Position numbers and translations under genes: made by a program. 10,673 nucleotides of DNA from Acidobacteriota bacterium. Lineage in GTDB: Bacteria > Acidobacteriota > Terriglobia > Bryobacterales > JACQDG01. Below are positions 5,314 through 10,673 of the stretch, one piece after another. The notes under the pieces were generated by a model. It was not told the DNA's origin. It made no database searches and saw only the letters and a program-made list of their open reading frames with translations. Location: positions 1-10,673 of the forward strand of contig JACQDI010000223.1 in the NCBI GenBank assembly GCA_016201195.1, in the 5' to 3' direction. Each line of letters opens with the position of its first letter. Positions within the stretch are counted from its first letter, which is position 1.

Positions 5314-6125
5314 AGGCGTGGAATCACTTTCTCGAGCAGCGCGATCAGCGTGTCGCGGATGCGGCGTCCGGCCTCCAGCACCTCCTCGTGGCTGATCTTC
5401 TGCGGCAGAATGCCCGCCGCCATGTTGGAGATCGAGGAGATGCCCAGCACCGGAATCCCCATGTGCGCGGCGACAATCGCCTCCGGCACGGTGGACATGC
5501 CGACCATGTCGGCCCCGATCGTGCGCAGGTAGCGGATCTCGGCCGGGGTCTCGTAACTGGGCCCGCAGACCGCAGCGTAAACGCCCTCGGCCAGCTCCAG
5601 GTCCAGCTCGCGCCCGCACGCGCGCGCCAGCTCGCGCAAGCGCGCCGGGTAGGTCTCGCTGATGTCGGGAAACCGCGGGCCGAAGCGCTCGTCGTTTTCT
5701 CCCACCAGCGGGTTGGTCCCTTGCAGGTTTAGGTGGTCGCAGATCAGCACGAGCTGGCCCGGCCGCAAGGCCAGGTTGATGCCCCCGGCGGCATTGGTCA
5801 GCACCAGGGCGTGAATGCCAAGGCGTCCCAGCACGCGCGTGGGAAAGGTGACCTCGCGGGCCGAATACCCCTCATAAAGATGCGACCGCCCCGCCAGCAC
5901 CACAACGCCGGTCTCGCCCAGTGTCCCGCAGACCAGGCGCCCCGCGTGGCCGGCGATCGTCGAGCGCGGCCAATGCGGAATCTCGCTGTAAGAGATTTCG
6001 ACCCGATCGGAAAGCGCGGCGGCAAACCCCTCCAGGCCGCTGCCCAGCACCACCCCCACCGCCGGGGCCGCCGTCAGCCTCTCCGCCAGGAATTGTCGCG
6101 CTTCCTCAGCTTGCTGGTAGTTCAT
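5310..6125 (-). CDS. punA: Purine nucleoside phosphorylase (trimeric, NP-I family)
   Basis: PunA cleaves inosine, guanosine and their deoxy forms with phosphate, to free purine plus (deoxy)ribose-1-phosphate. It has 271 residues, typical of the trimeric PNP class. Motifs seen are LGSGL with the phosphate-binding Ser (27-31), AGHAGRL (H60), GRSHLYEGY (R80, H82), TNAAGGIN (110-117), GPSYETPAEIR (E196 near the base), GADMVGMSTVPE (M210) and SISNMAAG (N234, purine recognition). The Asn at that position fits the 6-oxopurine specificity of this class. ATG 6125 is 15 nt from the left arm of the large 6141-6253 hairpin, so initiation could be affected by that structure. No strong Shine-Dalgarno is visible. 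The stop overlaps the cdd start. The open frame extending upstream to 6311 runs through the repeat and is not believed. Confidence 0.95.
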   Translation of the reverse strand: MNYQQAEEARQFLAERLTAAPAVGVVLGSGLEGFAAALSDRVEISYSEIPHWPRSTIAGHAGRLVCGTLGETGVVVLAGRSHLYEGYSAREVTFPTRVLGRLGIHALVLTNAAGGINLALRPGQLVLICDHLNLQGTNPLVGENDERFGPRFPDISETYPARLRELARACGRELDLELAEGVYAAVCGPSYETPAEIRYLRTIGADMVGMSTVPEAIVAAHMGIPVLGISSISNMAAGILPQKISHEEVLEAGRRIRDTLIALLEKVIPRL

Positions 6126-6140
6126 CTCAAGCAAAAGCGC

Positions 6141-6253
6141 ACGCAAAGACGCCAAGGTCGCAAAGACGCAAAGAAACCCGTCTCGCTCACCCAAAGGACG
6201 CAAAGGTGACTTGGGGTTTTCTTTGCGTCTTTGCGACCTTGGCGTCTTTGCGT
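6141..6253. repeat. Large perfect inverted repeat between nupC and punA
   Basis: The left arm 6141-6176 and right arm 6218-6253 are perfect reverse complements over 36 nt, starting acgcaaagacgccaaggtcg. After a one-base bulge (6217) the pairing continues for three more G-C pairs (6177-6179 with 6214-6216). An inner stem tcacc/ggtga (6187-6191 with 6205-6209) closes most of the loop. The arms themselves are built from repeats of cgcaaagacg. The right arm ends 2 nt from the nupC stop codon and the left arm ends 15 nt before punA, so the element fills almost the whole gap. I recall cgcaaagacg-type sequences as dispersed intergenic repeats in many unrelated bacteria. That is memory, not a search. 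Confidence 0.93.
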
Positions 6254-6255
6254 GA

Positions 6256-7479
6256 TCACAACAGGATCCCTGCGATCGACGCGGACATGAAGTTCGCCAG
6301 CGTCCCCGCAAGCATGGCCCGCAGGCCCAGCCGCGCCAGGTCGTGCCGGCGGTTGGGGACCAGCGCGCCGATGCCGCCCACCTGGATGGCGATCGACGCG
6401 AAGTTGGCGAACCCGCACAGGGCGAAGGTGGCGATCACGAACGACTTGGGCTCGAGCCCCGCCTTGAGCGGCCCGAGCATCACGTAAGCGACAAACTCGT
6501 TGAGCACCATGCGCGTGCCGAGCAGGTTGCCAATGGTGGCCGCATCGCGCCAGCTCACCCCCATGGTCCAGGCCAGCGGGGCGAACACCCATCCAAACAG
6601 CTTTTGCAGCGAGTCCGGCATCCAGCCCAGCCCCGGCAGCGAGTGGATCCAGCCGAGCAAGCCGTTCGACAGCGCGATCAACGCGATGAAGGCAATCAGC
6701 ATGGCGGCCACGTTCAGCGCCAAGTGCATGCCCTCCGAGGCGCCGCGCGCGGCGGCGTCGATGATGTTGACGTCGGTCTTCTCCACGTGGATCTGCACCT
6801 GGCCCGCCGTCTCCGGCTGTTCGGTTTCGGGGATGAAGATCTTGGCCAGCATGATGGTCGCGGGCGCGGTCATGATCACCGCCGTCAGCAGGTGCTTGGC
6901 CTCCACGTGGGCGATGCTCACGTAGGCCACGATCAGCGCGCCGGAAACGTGGGCCATGCCCGCCGTCATCACCGTCAGCAGCTCCGACTCGGTGAGCCGC
7001 GACAGGAACGGGCGGATCGTCAGCGGCGCCTCGGTCTGGCCCATGAAGATGCTCGCCGCCACGTCCAGGCTCTCCGCGCCGCTCGATCCCATGATGCGCT
7101 GCATGGCGATGGCGATGATCTTCACCACGGCCTGCATCACCCCGAGGTAGTAAAGGACGCCGAAAAAGGAGGCCACGAAGATGATGATGGGCAGGACATG
7201 GAAAGCGAAGATCACCCCCAGCGAACCGTCTGCCTTGGCGAGTGGGCCGAAGACAAACTCGCTGCCCCGCTGGGCAAAATCCAGCATCCCGGTGACGCCC
7301 GCCCCCATCACCTCGAAGACGCGGCCAAAGGCGGTGCGCAGCACCAGCAAGGCCAGCACGATCTGCAGACCCAGCCCCCACAGCACCACCCGCAGTTGGA
7401 TCGCGCGCCGGTTGGTGGAAAGCGCGTAAGCCAATGCCAGGATCAGCGCCAGACCCAGCAGGCCTGTGAACCGTGTCAT
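6256..7479 (-). CDS. nupC: Concentrative nucleoside transporter (CNT family)
   Basis: An inner-membrane symporter that imports nucleosides with H+ or Na+. It has 407 residues, normal for bacterial NupC, and is rich in hydrophobic segments. The N-terminal part (about 1-50) holds two membrane helices. The nucleoside-recognition gate region starts near GVIFAFHVLPIIIFVASFFG (88-107). The signature GSSGAESLDVAASIFMGQTE then AP (131-152) contains the GQTEAP substrate and ion site. The C-terminal half has MVLNEFVAYVMLG and CGFANFASIAIQVGGIGAL, matching the second conserved hairpin of the family. The ATG lies 7 nt after the pdp stop codon, so the two are co-transcribed. The coupling ion cannot be settled by eye. 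The gene is followed at once by the 113-nt hairpin, which may reduce expression of punA and later genes relative to nupC. Confidence 0.94.
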   Translation of the reverse strand: MTRFTGLLGLALILALAYALSTNRRAIQLRVVLWGLGLQIVLALLVLRTAFGRVFEVMGAGVTGMLDFAQRGSEFVFGPLAKADGSLGVIFAFHVLPIIIFVASFFGVLYYLGVMQAVVKIIAIAMQRIMGSSGAESLDVAASIFMGQTEAPLTIRPFLSRLTESELLTVMTAGMAHVSGALIVAYVSIAHVEAKHLLTAVIMTAPATIMLAKIFIPETEQPETAGQVQIHVEKTDVNIIDAAARGASEGMHLALNVAAMLIAFIALIALSNGLLGWIHSLPGLGWMPDSLQKLFGWVFAPLAWTMGVSWRDAATIGNLLGTRMVLNEFVAYVMLGPLKAGLEPKSFVIATFALCGFANFASIAIQVGGIGALVPNRRHDLARLGLRAMLAGTLANFMSASIAGILL

Positions 7480-7486
7480 ATTCGGA

Positions 7487-8791
7487 CTATTGGATCACTT
7501 CCAGCACCAGCTCGCGCGGCTCGGGGGCCGTGGCCGAGATGTGGAAGGCGTCCTCGACCAGTTGCGCAGCCTCGTCCACGTGCGTTTCGTCGGTGTGGTA
7601 GAGGGTGCACAGGCGGCCGCCGGCGGGCACCCGGTCGCCCACCTTGCGCTCCAGGATGATGCCCACCGCCGGATCGATCTGCCGCTCCATGGTGTCGCGG
7701 CTGGCCCCCAGCAAGCCCGCCGCCAGCCCGATGTCCTCGGCATTGATGCGCGTCACATAGCCGGCGCGGGGCGAGAGGATCTCGCGAGCGCCGGTGGCGT
7801 TTGGCAGCAACTCAAACTGGTTCAGCACCTCGGGATTGCCCCCCTGCGCGGCGATGACCTGCTGGAACTTGTTGAATGCCTCCCCCGAGGCCAGAATCTG
7901 CGCCGCTTGCTCGCGGGCCGCCTCCAGCGCTTGCGATCGGTTGGCCAGGTGGATCATGCGGGCGGCCAGCTCCACCGACAACTGCGTGAGGTCGGCCGGC
8001 CCTTGGTTTTGCAGCGTCTGCGACACCTCCATGATCTCCAGCGCGTTGCCCACCGCGTATCCCAGCGGCTGATCCATGTCGGTCAGCACCGCCTGCACCC
8101 GCTTGCTCATCTTGCGGCCGATGGCCACCATCAACTGCGCCAGCTTGCGCGCCTCCGTCCGCTTTTTCATGAACGCCCCGGACCCCACCTTGACGTCCAG
8201 CACCAGCCCGTCAATCCCCTCGGCCAGTTTCTTGGACATGATGGAAGCGGCGATCAGAGGAATGGACTCCACGCTGGCGGTCGAGTCGCGCAGCGCGTAC
8301 ATCTTCTTGTCAGCGGGGGCGATCTGGCTGCTGGCGCCGGCGAAGCAGAGATTGTGCTGCTTCAGCACCGCCCGAAACTCGTCGATGGAAAGGTTGGTGC
8401 GAAAGCCGGGGATCGACTCCAGTTTGTCCAGAGTGCCCCCGGTGTAGCCCAGCCCGCGACCGGTGATCTTGGGCACCACCACCCCGGCCGCGGCCGCAAT
8501 GGGCCCCAGAATCAGGCTGGTCTTGTCGCCCACGCCGCCGGTCGAGTGTTTGGCCACCTTGGCGCCATCCAGGTCGCTGAGGTCCAGACGCTGGCCCGAA
8601 TTCAGCATGGCGAGGGTGAGGGAAGTCACCTCGTTCTCGCTCATGTTGGAGTAGTAGACCGCCATGAGAAAGGCCGCCATCTGGTAGTCGGGGATCACGC
8701 CCCGCGTGTAATTCTGCACCAGAAACTCAATTTCCTGCGTGGTTAGCTCGTCCCCATCCCGTTTCTTCCGAATCAAATCGACGGTTCGCAT
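7487..8791 (-). CDS. pdp: Pyrimidine-nucleoside phosphorylase
   Basis: This enzyme phosphorolyses uridine, thymidine and deoxyuridine to base plus (deoxy)ribose-1-phosphate. It has 434 residues, matching the dimeric NP-II family. Motifs are MRTVDLIRKKRDGDELT at the start, the phosphate loop KHSTGGVGDKTSLIL (81-95), the family signature TGRGLGYTGGTLDKLE (110-125), PADKKMYALRD with R168, and SIPLIAASIMSKK (176-188), which supply base-binding Arg, Ser and Lys. GAFMKK and LGYAVGNALE follow. Overall it reads closer to Bacillus-type Pdp, which accepts uridine and thymidine, than to enterobacterial DeoA, but thymidine phosphorylase (deoA) is a fair alternative name. ATG 8791 fits the conserved N-terminus. 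No strong Shine-Dalgarno is near it. It leads the salvage block and lies 125 nt from suhB, so an own promoter in that gap is possible, though I found no clear one. Confidence 0.95.
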   Translation of the reverse strand: MRTVDLIRKKRDGDELTTQEIEFLVQNYTRGVIPDYQMAAFLMAVYYSNMSENEVTSLTLAMLNSGQRLDLSDLDGAKVAKHSTGGVGDKTSLILGPIAAAAGVVVPKITGRGLGYTGGTLDKLESIPGFRTNLSIDEFRAVLKQHNLCFAGASSQIAPADKKMYALRDSTASVESIPLIAASIMSKKLAEGIDGLVLDVKVGSGAFMKKRTEARKLAQLMVAIGRKMSKRVQAVLTDMDQPLGYAVGNALEIMEVSQTLQNQGPADLTQLSVELAARMIHLANRSQALEAAREQAAQILASGEAFNKFQQVIAAQGGNPEVLNQFELLPNATGAREILSPRAGYVTRINAEDIGLAAGLLGASRDTMERQIDPAVGIILERKVGDRVPAGGRLCTLYHTDETHVDEAAQLVEDAFHISATAPEPRELVLEVIQ

Positions 8792-8889
8792 TTTAAGAGG
8801 TCAGGCGCATTCCTTTCCATCGCCCAACGTGCAGGCGCAGCACAGTCGATTCTAAACATACGACTCCACAGGCTACCATTGCCGACAAA

Positions 8890-8902
8890 GCCTTGTAAAG
8901 GC
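8890..8902 (-). terminator. Small hairpin downstream of suhB
   Basis: GCCTT and AAGGC form a 5-bp stem with a 3-nt loop, about 15 nt after the suhB stop, in the 125-bp gap before pdp. No T-run follows, so it is weak. No convincing promoter was found in the rest of this gap. Confidence 0.2.
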
Positions 8903-8916
8903 GAAGTTTAGGAAAT

Positions 8917-9741
8917 TCAGCGATTTACAGTGGAAATTACGGGCAGCGGCACCCGGATGCGGTCGGCGAAAACGTCGCCGAACAGACCGATCATCTCCTG
9001 ATGGATGAGGCCGTTAGAAGCGGCCAGGTGGGGGCCCCGCAGCCGGTGCGGGCCGCCGTGCATGTCGGAACACCGCCCGCCGGCTTCCGAAATCAGCAGC
9101 AGCCCGGCGGCCACGTCCCAGGGGTTGAGGCCGAACTCCCAGAACCCGTCCAGGCGTCCGGCGGCGAGGTAGGAAAGATCGAGCGAGGCCGAGCCGGCCC
9201 GGCGCACGCCGTGAGACAGCATGGCCGCCTGGTGAAAGAAATACACGTTGACGTCGGCGTGCCGCTTGCGGCTGGGGAAACCGGTGGCGAGCAGGCTCTC
9301 CTCCAGCCGATCGACGCGAGAGACATGAATGCGGCGGTTGTTGAGGTACGCCCCGCCGCCTTTTTCGGCGGCAAAAAACTCCTCATGCACCGGATCGTAG
9401 ACCACGCCCGCCACCACCTCGCCTTGGTGCTCCAGGGCCAGGGTCACGGCGAACATGGGGAAGCCGTGGGCGAAGTTGGTGGTGCCGTCCAGCGGATCGA
9501 CGTACCAGGTGAACTCGGAGGCGCGCTCCACCCCGGAGCCCTCTTCGGCCACCACCGAGTGCCCGGGAAATCTGGCCGCCAGCCGCTCCACGATCCGCGT
9601 TTCCGAAGCCCGGTCGGCCTCGGTGACCACGTCAAAGTCGCCCTTGTATTCCACCGCCACCCGGCGCTCGAAATAGCGCGCCACCAGCGCCCCCGCCTCG
9701 CGGGCAATCTCTGTCGCCGCCAAAAGATAGGATGAATACAT
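8917..9741 (-). CDS. suhB: Inositol monophosphatase family protein (SuhB type)
   Basis: A Mg-dependent, lithium-sensitive-type phosphatase fold of 274 residues. Substrates in this family include myo-inositol-1-phosphate. The E. coli member also acts as a Nus transcription factor, but whether this one does cannot be told. Motifs seen are GDFDVVTEADRASE (34-47), VAEEGSG with the metal-binding Glu (64-70), the signature WYVDPLDGTTNFAHGFP (79-95) with metal ligands D82 and D85, and NPWDVAAGLLLISEAGG (206-222) with D209. ATG at 9741 is chosen because the fold begins about there. The open frame continues upstream to 9795, but only by reading through the heptad repeats. The Shine-Dalgarno is weak. 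The leader of this gene is largely the 9753-9814 palindrome, which could influence its translation. Confidence 0.9.
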   Translation of the reverse strand: MYSSYLLAATEIAREAGALVARYFERRVAVEYKGDFDVVTEADRASETRIVERLAARFPGHSVVAEEGSGVERASEFTWYVDPLDGTTNFAHGFPMFAVTLALEHQGEVVAGVVYDPVHEEFFAAEKGGGAYLNNRRIHVSRVDRLEESLLATGFPSRKRHADVNVYFFHQAAMLSHGVRRAGSASLDLSYLAAGRLDGFWEFGLNPWDVAAGLLLISEAGGRCSDMHGGPHRLRGPHLAASNGLIHQEMIGLFGDVFADRIRVPLPVISTVNR

Positions 9742-9752
9742 AAGGGCCGTCC

Positions 9753-9814
9753 GGATCGTAGATCGTGGATCGTAGAACGTGGGCCCACGATCCACGATCT
9801 ACGTTCCACGATCC
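9753..9814. repeat. Heptad-repeat palindrome at the hfq-suhB junction
   Basis: The sequence is four 7-bp units (gatcgta, gatcgtg, gatcgta, gaacgtg), then a gggccc centre, then four units of the opposite orientation (cgatcca, cgatcta, cgttcca, cgatcct). The two 28-nt halves about the centre match at 23 of 28 positions. In another register 9757-9773 and 9787-9803 are 17-nt perfect reverse complements with a 13-nt loop. The right end overlaps the last codons and stop of hfq (9799-9814). No transposase or target duplication is evident. Confidence 0.9.
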
Positions 9815-10089
9815 TTGTCTTCGTACAGGTACTTGATTTCGTGCTTGAAGATGAACAGATTCGGGGCCTTGATCCGGGTGATGCGGATGAAGGTGTTGTC
9901 GTAGTATTCGATGACGCCGCGAATCTCTTCGTTGTTGCGCAGCTTCACGCAGACCGGCGTCTGTTTCTCGATCAGTTGCTTGAGGTAATGGACCTCCCGC
10001 AAGGTCTGCTCGGGAGCGCGGGATTTGCCGCCGCCGCCCCCCGGCGGGCCTCCGCCACGGTGAAAACGGTTGTTGAATGGACCCTTCAC
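9799..10089 (-). CDS. hfq: Hfq-like RNA chaperone (Sm fold), divergent form
   Basis: A 96-residue Sm-like protein, expected to form a ring that binds A- and U-rich RNA and pairs small RNAs with messages. Residues 11-22 are a flexible glycine-rich extension (RGGGPPGGGGGK), placed at the N-terminus instead of the C-terminal tail of many Hfq proteins. The Sm core spans about 33-92: VHYLKQLIEKQTPVCVKLRN gives the N-terminal helix and first strand, then EEIRGVIEYYDNTFIRI, then APNLFIFKHEIKYLYED. FKHE (81-84) corresponds to the YKHA-type proximal RNA-binding motif. The GTG start has AGGAG six nt upstream and overlaps the TGA of the VWA gene as GTGA. The last residues, DRGT and stop, are encoded by the heptad repeat, so the C-terminus may have been altered by its arrival. 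Confidence 0.8.
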   Translation of the reverse strand: MKGPFNNRFHRGGGPPGGGGGKSRAPEQTLREVHYLKQLIEKQTPVCVKLRNNEEIRGVIEYYDNTFIRITRIKAPNLFIFKHEIKYLYEDKDRGT

Positions 10090-10673
10090 GGGGTGCTCCT
10101 TTTCTCTGAGAAGTAACCGCTGCGCGCAAGCACTCGCGCGTCCGGGCGATTCACCTGCACCTCAATGCGATGAAACCGATCCGGGCCCTCGGGCACGCCG
10201 CGAGGATAAAACGCCAGCACGTATTGCAGCCGCAAGTCCCGCTCGATCTGGTGGAACGCCTGGTCCAGATCGTGCTCGGAGTGCTGCCGGAAGGACAGGC
10301 CGCCGGTGGATTTGGACATGGTGATCAGCGCGTTCTCGCCGCCCAGGTTGCGGCCGGCGTCGCTGGTGATGGGAACCACGATCACCGAATACACGACCGC
10401 GTCGGCCAACTGGACCGCTTCCAGCGCTTCAGCGAACTTGATTGCGCTCGTCGTGTCTCCTCCGTCGGTGATGATGACGATGACCTTGCGGCCCTCGCGT
10501 TTTTCCAGGCGCTTCGCGGCTAGGTACAGCGCATCATACACCGAGGTGCCGCCCTCCGGCCGGATGGAAACAATTCCCTTTTCCAGCCGCTCGAGCGACG
10601 CCGTGAAGCCCGCCACCTCCTGCACGTAGTCCGAGAAGCGGAACACCGCAATGCGATCCTCCGGATGGGCGCC
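10086..10673 (-). CDS. VWFA-related domain protein, N-terminal part outside window
   Basis: The frame is open to the window edge and gives the last 195 residues. It contains the second half of a von Willebrand factor A domain: GGTSVYDALYLA (41-52 of the visible part) with the MIDAS threonine, VIVIITDGGDTTS (65-77) with the MIDAS aspartate, and the closing strand of the Rossmann-like fold near VVYSVIVVPI (93-102). The DxSxS motif would lie beyond the edge. The tail, LRLQYVLAFYPRG (148-160) then FHRIEVQVNRPDARVLARSG (168-187) and YF, is the form found in the VWFA-related proteins abundant in acidobacteria, mostly predicted to be exported. Function is unknown. Metal-dependent adhesion or protein binding is the usual inference. 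Coupling to hfq by GTGA overlap is clear. A GTG at 10646 is internal to the domain, not the start. Confidence 0.88.
   Translation of the reverse strand, partial: GAHPEDRIAVFRFSDYVQEVAGFTASLERLEKGIVSIRPEGGTSVYDALYLAAKRLEKREGRKVIVIITDGGDTTSAIKFAEALEAVQLADAVVYSVIVVPITSDAGRNLGGENALITMSKSTGGLSFRQHSEHDLDQAFHQIERDLRLQYVLAFYPRGVPEGPDRFHRIEVQVNRPDARVLARSGYFSEKRSTP

Noticed and set aside
6141..6253. CRISPR-like repeat or intrinsic terminator for the 113-nt inverted repeat
   Set aside because: There is a single inverted pair, not spaced repeats, and no T-run follows the stem on either strand.
6122..7381. 419-codon minus frame in the nupC region
   Set aside because: A shifted shadow of nupC that ends by reading through the 113-nt inverted repeat.
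6343..7659. 438-codon + strand open frame antisense to nupC
   Set aside because: A high-GC mirror frame. It is rich in His, Gln, Gly and Arg with no domain sense, while the opposite strand has a clear CNT transporter.
7466..8746. 426-codon + strand open frame antisense to pdp
   Set aside because: Same cause: the minus strand encodes an unmistakable pyrimidine-nucleoside phosphorylase over the same bases.
8793..8810. Five-codon mini-ORF (MRLTS) just upstream of pdp, with GGAAAGGA before it
   Set aside because: The purine run abuts the ATG with no spacer, so it is a poor ribosome-binding site. There is no regulatory codon pattern suggesting a leader peptide.

Overview
The window looks like a high-GC bacterial chromosome, most likely Acidobacteriota. 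The evidence is the overall base composition, a C-terminal half of a VWFA-related protein of the type abundant in acidobacteria, an atypical Hfq with a glycine-rich N-terminus, and a secreted orphan protein. The phylum call is inference from gene style; no rRNA or other marker is present.

Region 1 (1-1011, + strand) is the nearly complete trpD gene (anthranilate phosphoribosyltransferase). It ends in a GC-rich hairpin.

Region 2 (about 1012-3669) is an AT-richer accessory patch. It holds an apparent 3' fragment of a lost + strand gene (1082-1252), a minus-strand gene for a protein resembling the HhH-GPD DNA-glycosylase fold with an extra C-terminal domain (1244-2218), a start-less open frame overlapping that gene's 5' end (2166-2339), and a complete RelE/HigB-type toxin plus XRE-family antitoxin pair (2434-3116). 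A 22-bp near-identical direct repeat flanks the toxin-antitoxin pair. The promoter-proximal copy contains a GACGTATCGTC palindrome just upstream of a good sigma70-like promoter. Next comes about 550 bp without a convincing gene but dense in hairpins.

Region 3 (3670-10673, all minus strand) is a compact core block. In transcription order it runs: VWFA-related protein (partial), hfq, suhB-type inositol monophosphatase, then after a 125-bp gap pdp, nupC, punA, cdd and nadD, and finally a secreted orphan. Start and stop codons overlap as GTGA at VWA/hfq and at punA/cdd, and cdd overlaps nadD by 23 nt, so translational coupling is likely. pdp-nupC-punA-cdd form a nucleoside-salvage unit: NupC imports nucleosides, Cdd deaminates cytidine to uridine, and Pdp and PunA split pyrimidine and purine nucleosides to base plus (deoxy)ribose-1-phosphate. 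nadD, at the tail, makes NAD precursor.

Two striking non-coding inverted repeats sit inside this block. One is a 113-nt hairpin with 36-nt perfect arms that fills the nupC-punA gap (6141-6253). The other is a heptad-repeat palindrome at the hfq-suhB junction (9753-9814), part of which supplies the last codons of hfq. No tRNA, rRNA, CRISPR array or recognisable insertion sequence was seen.
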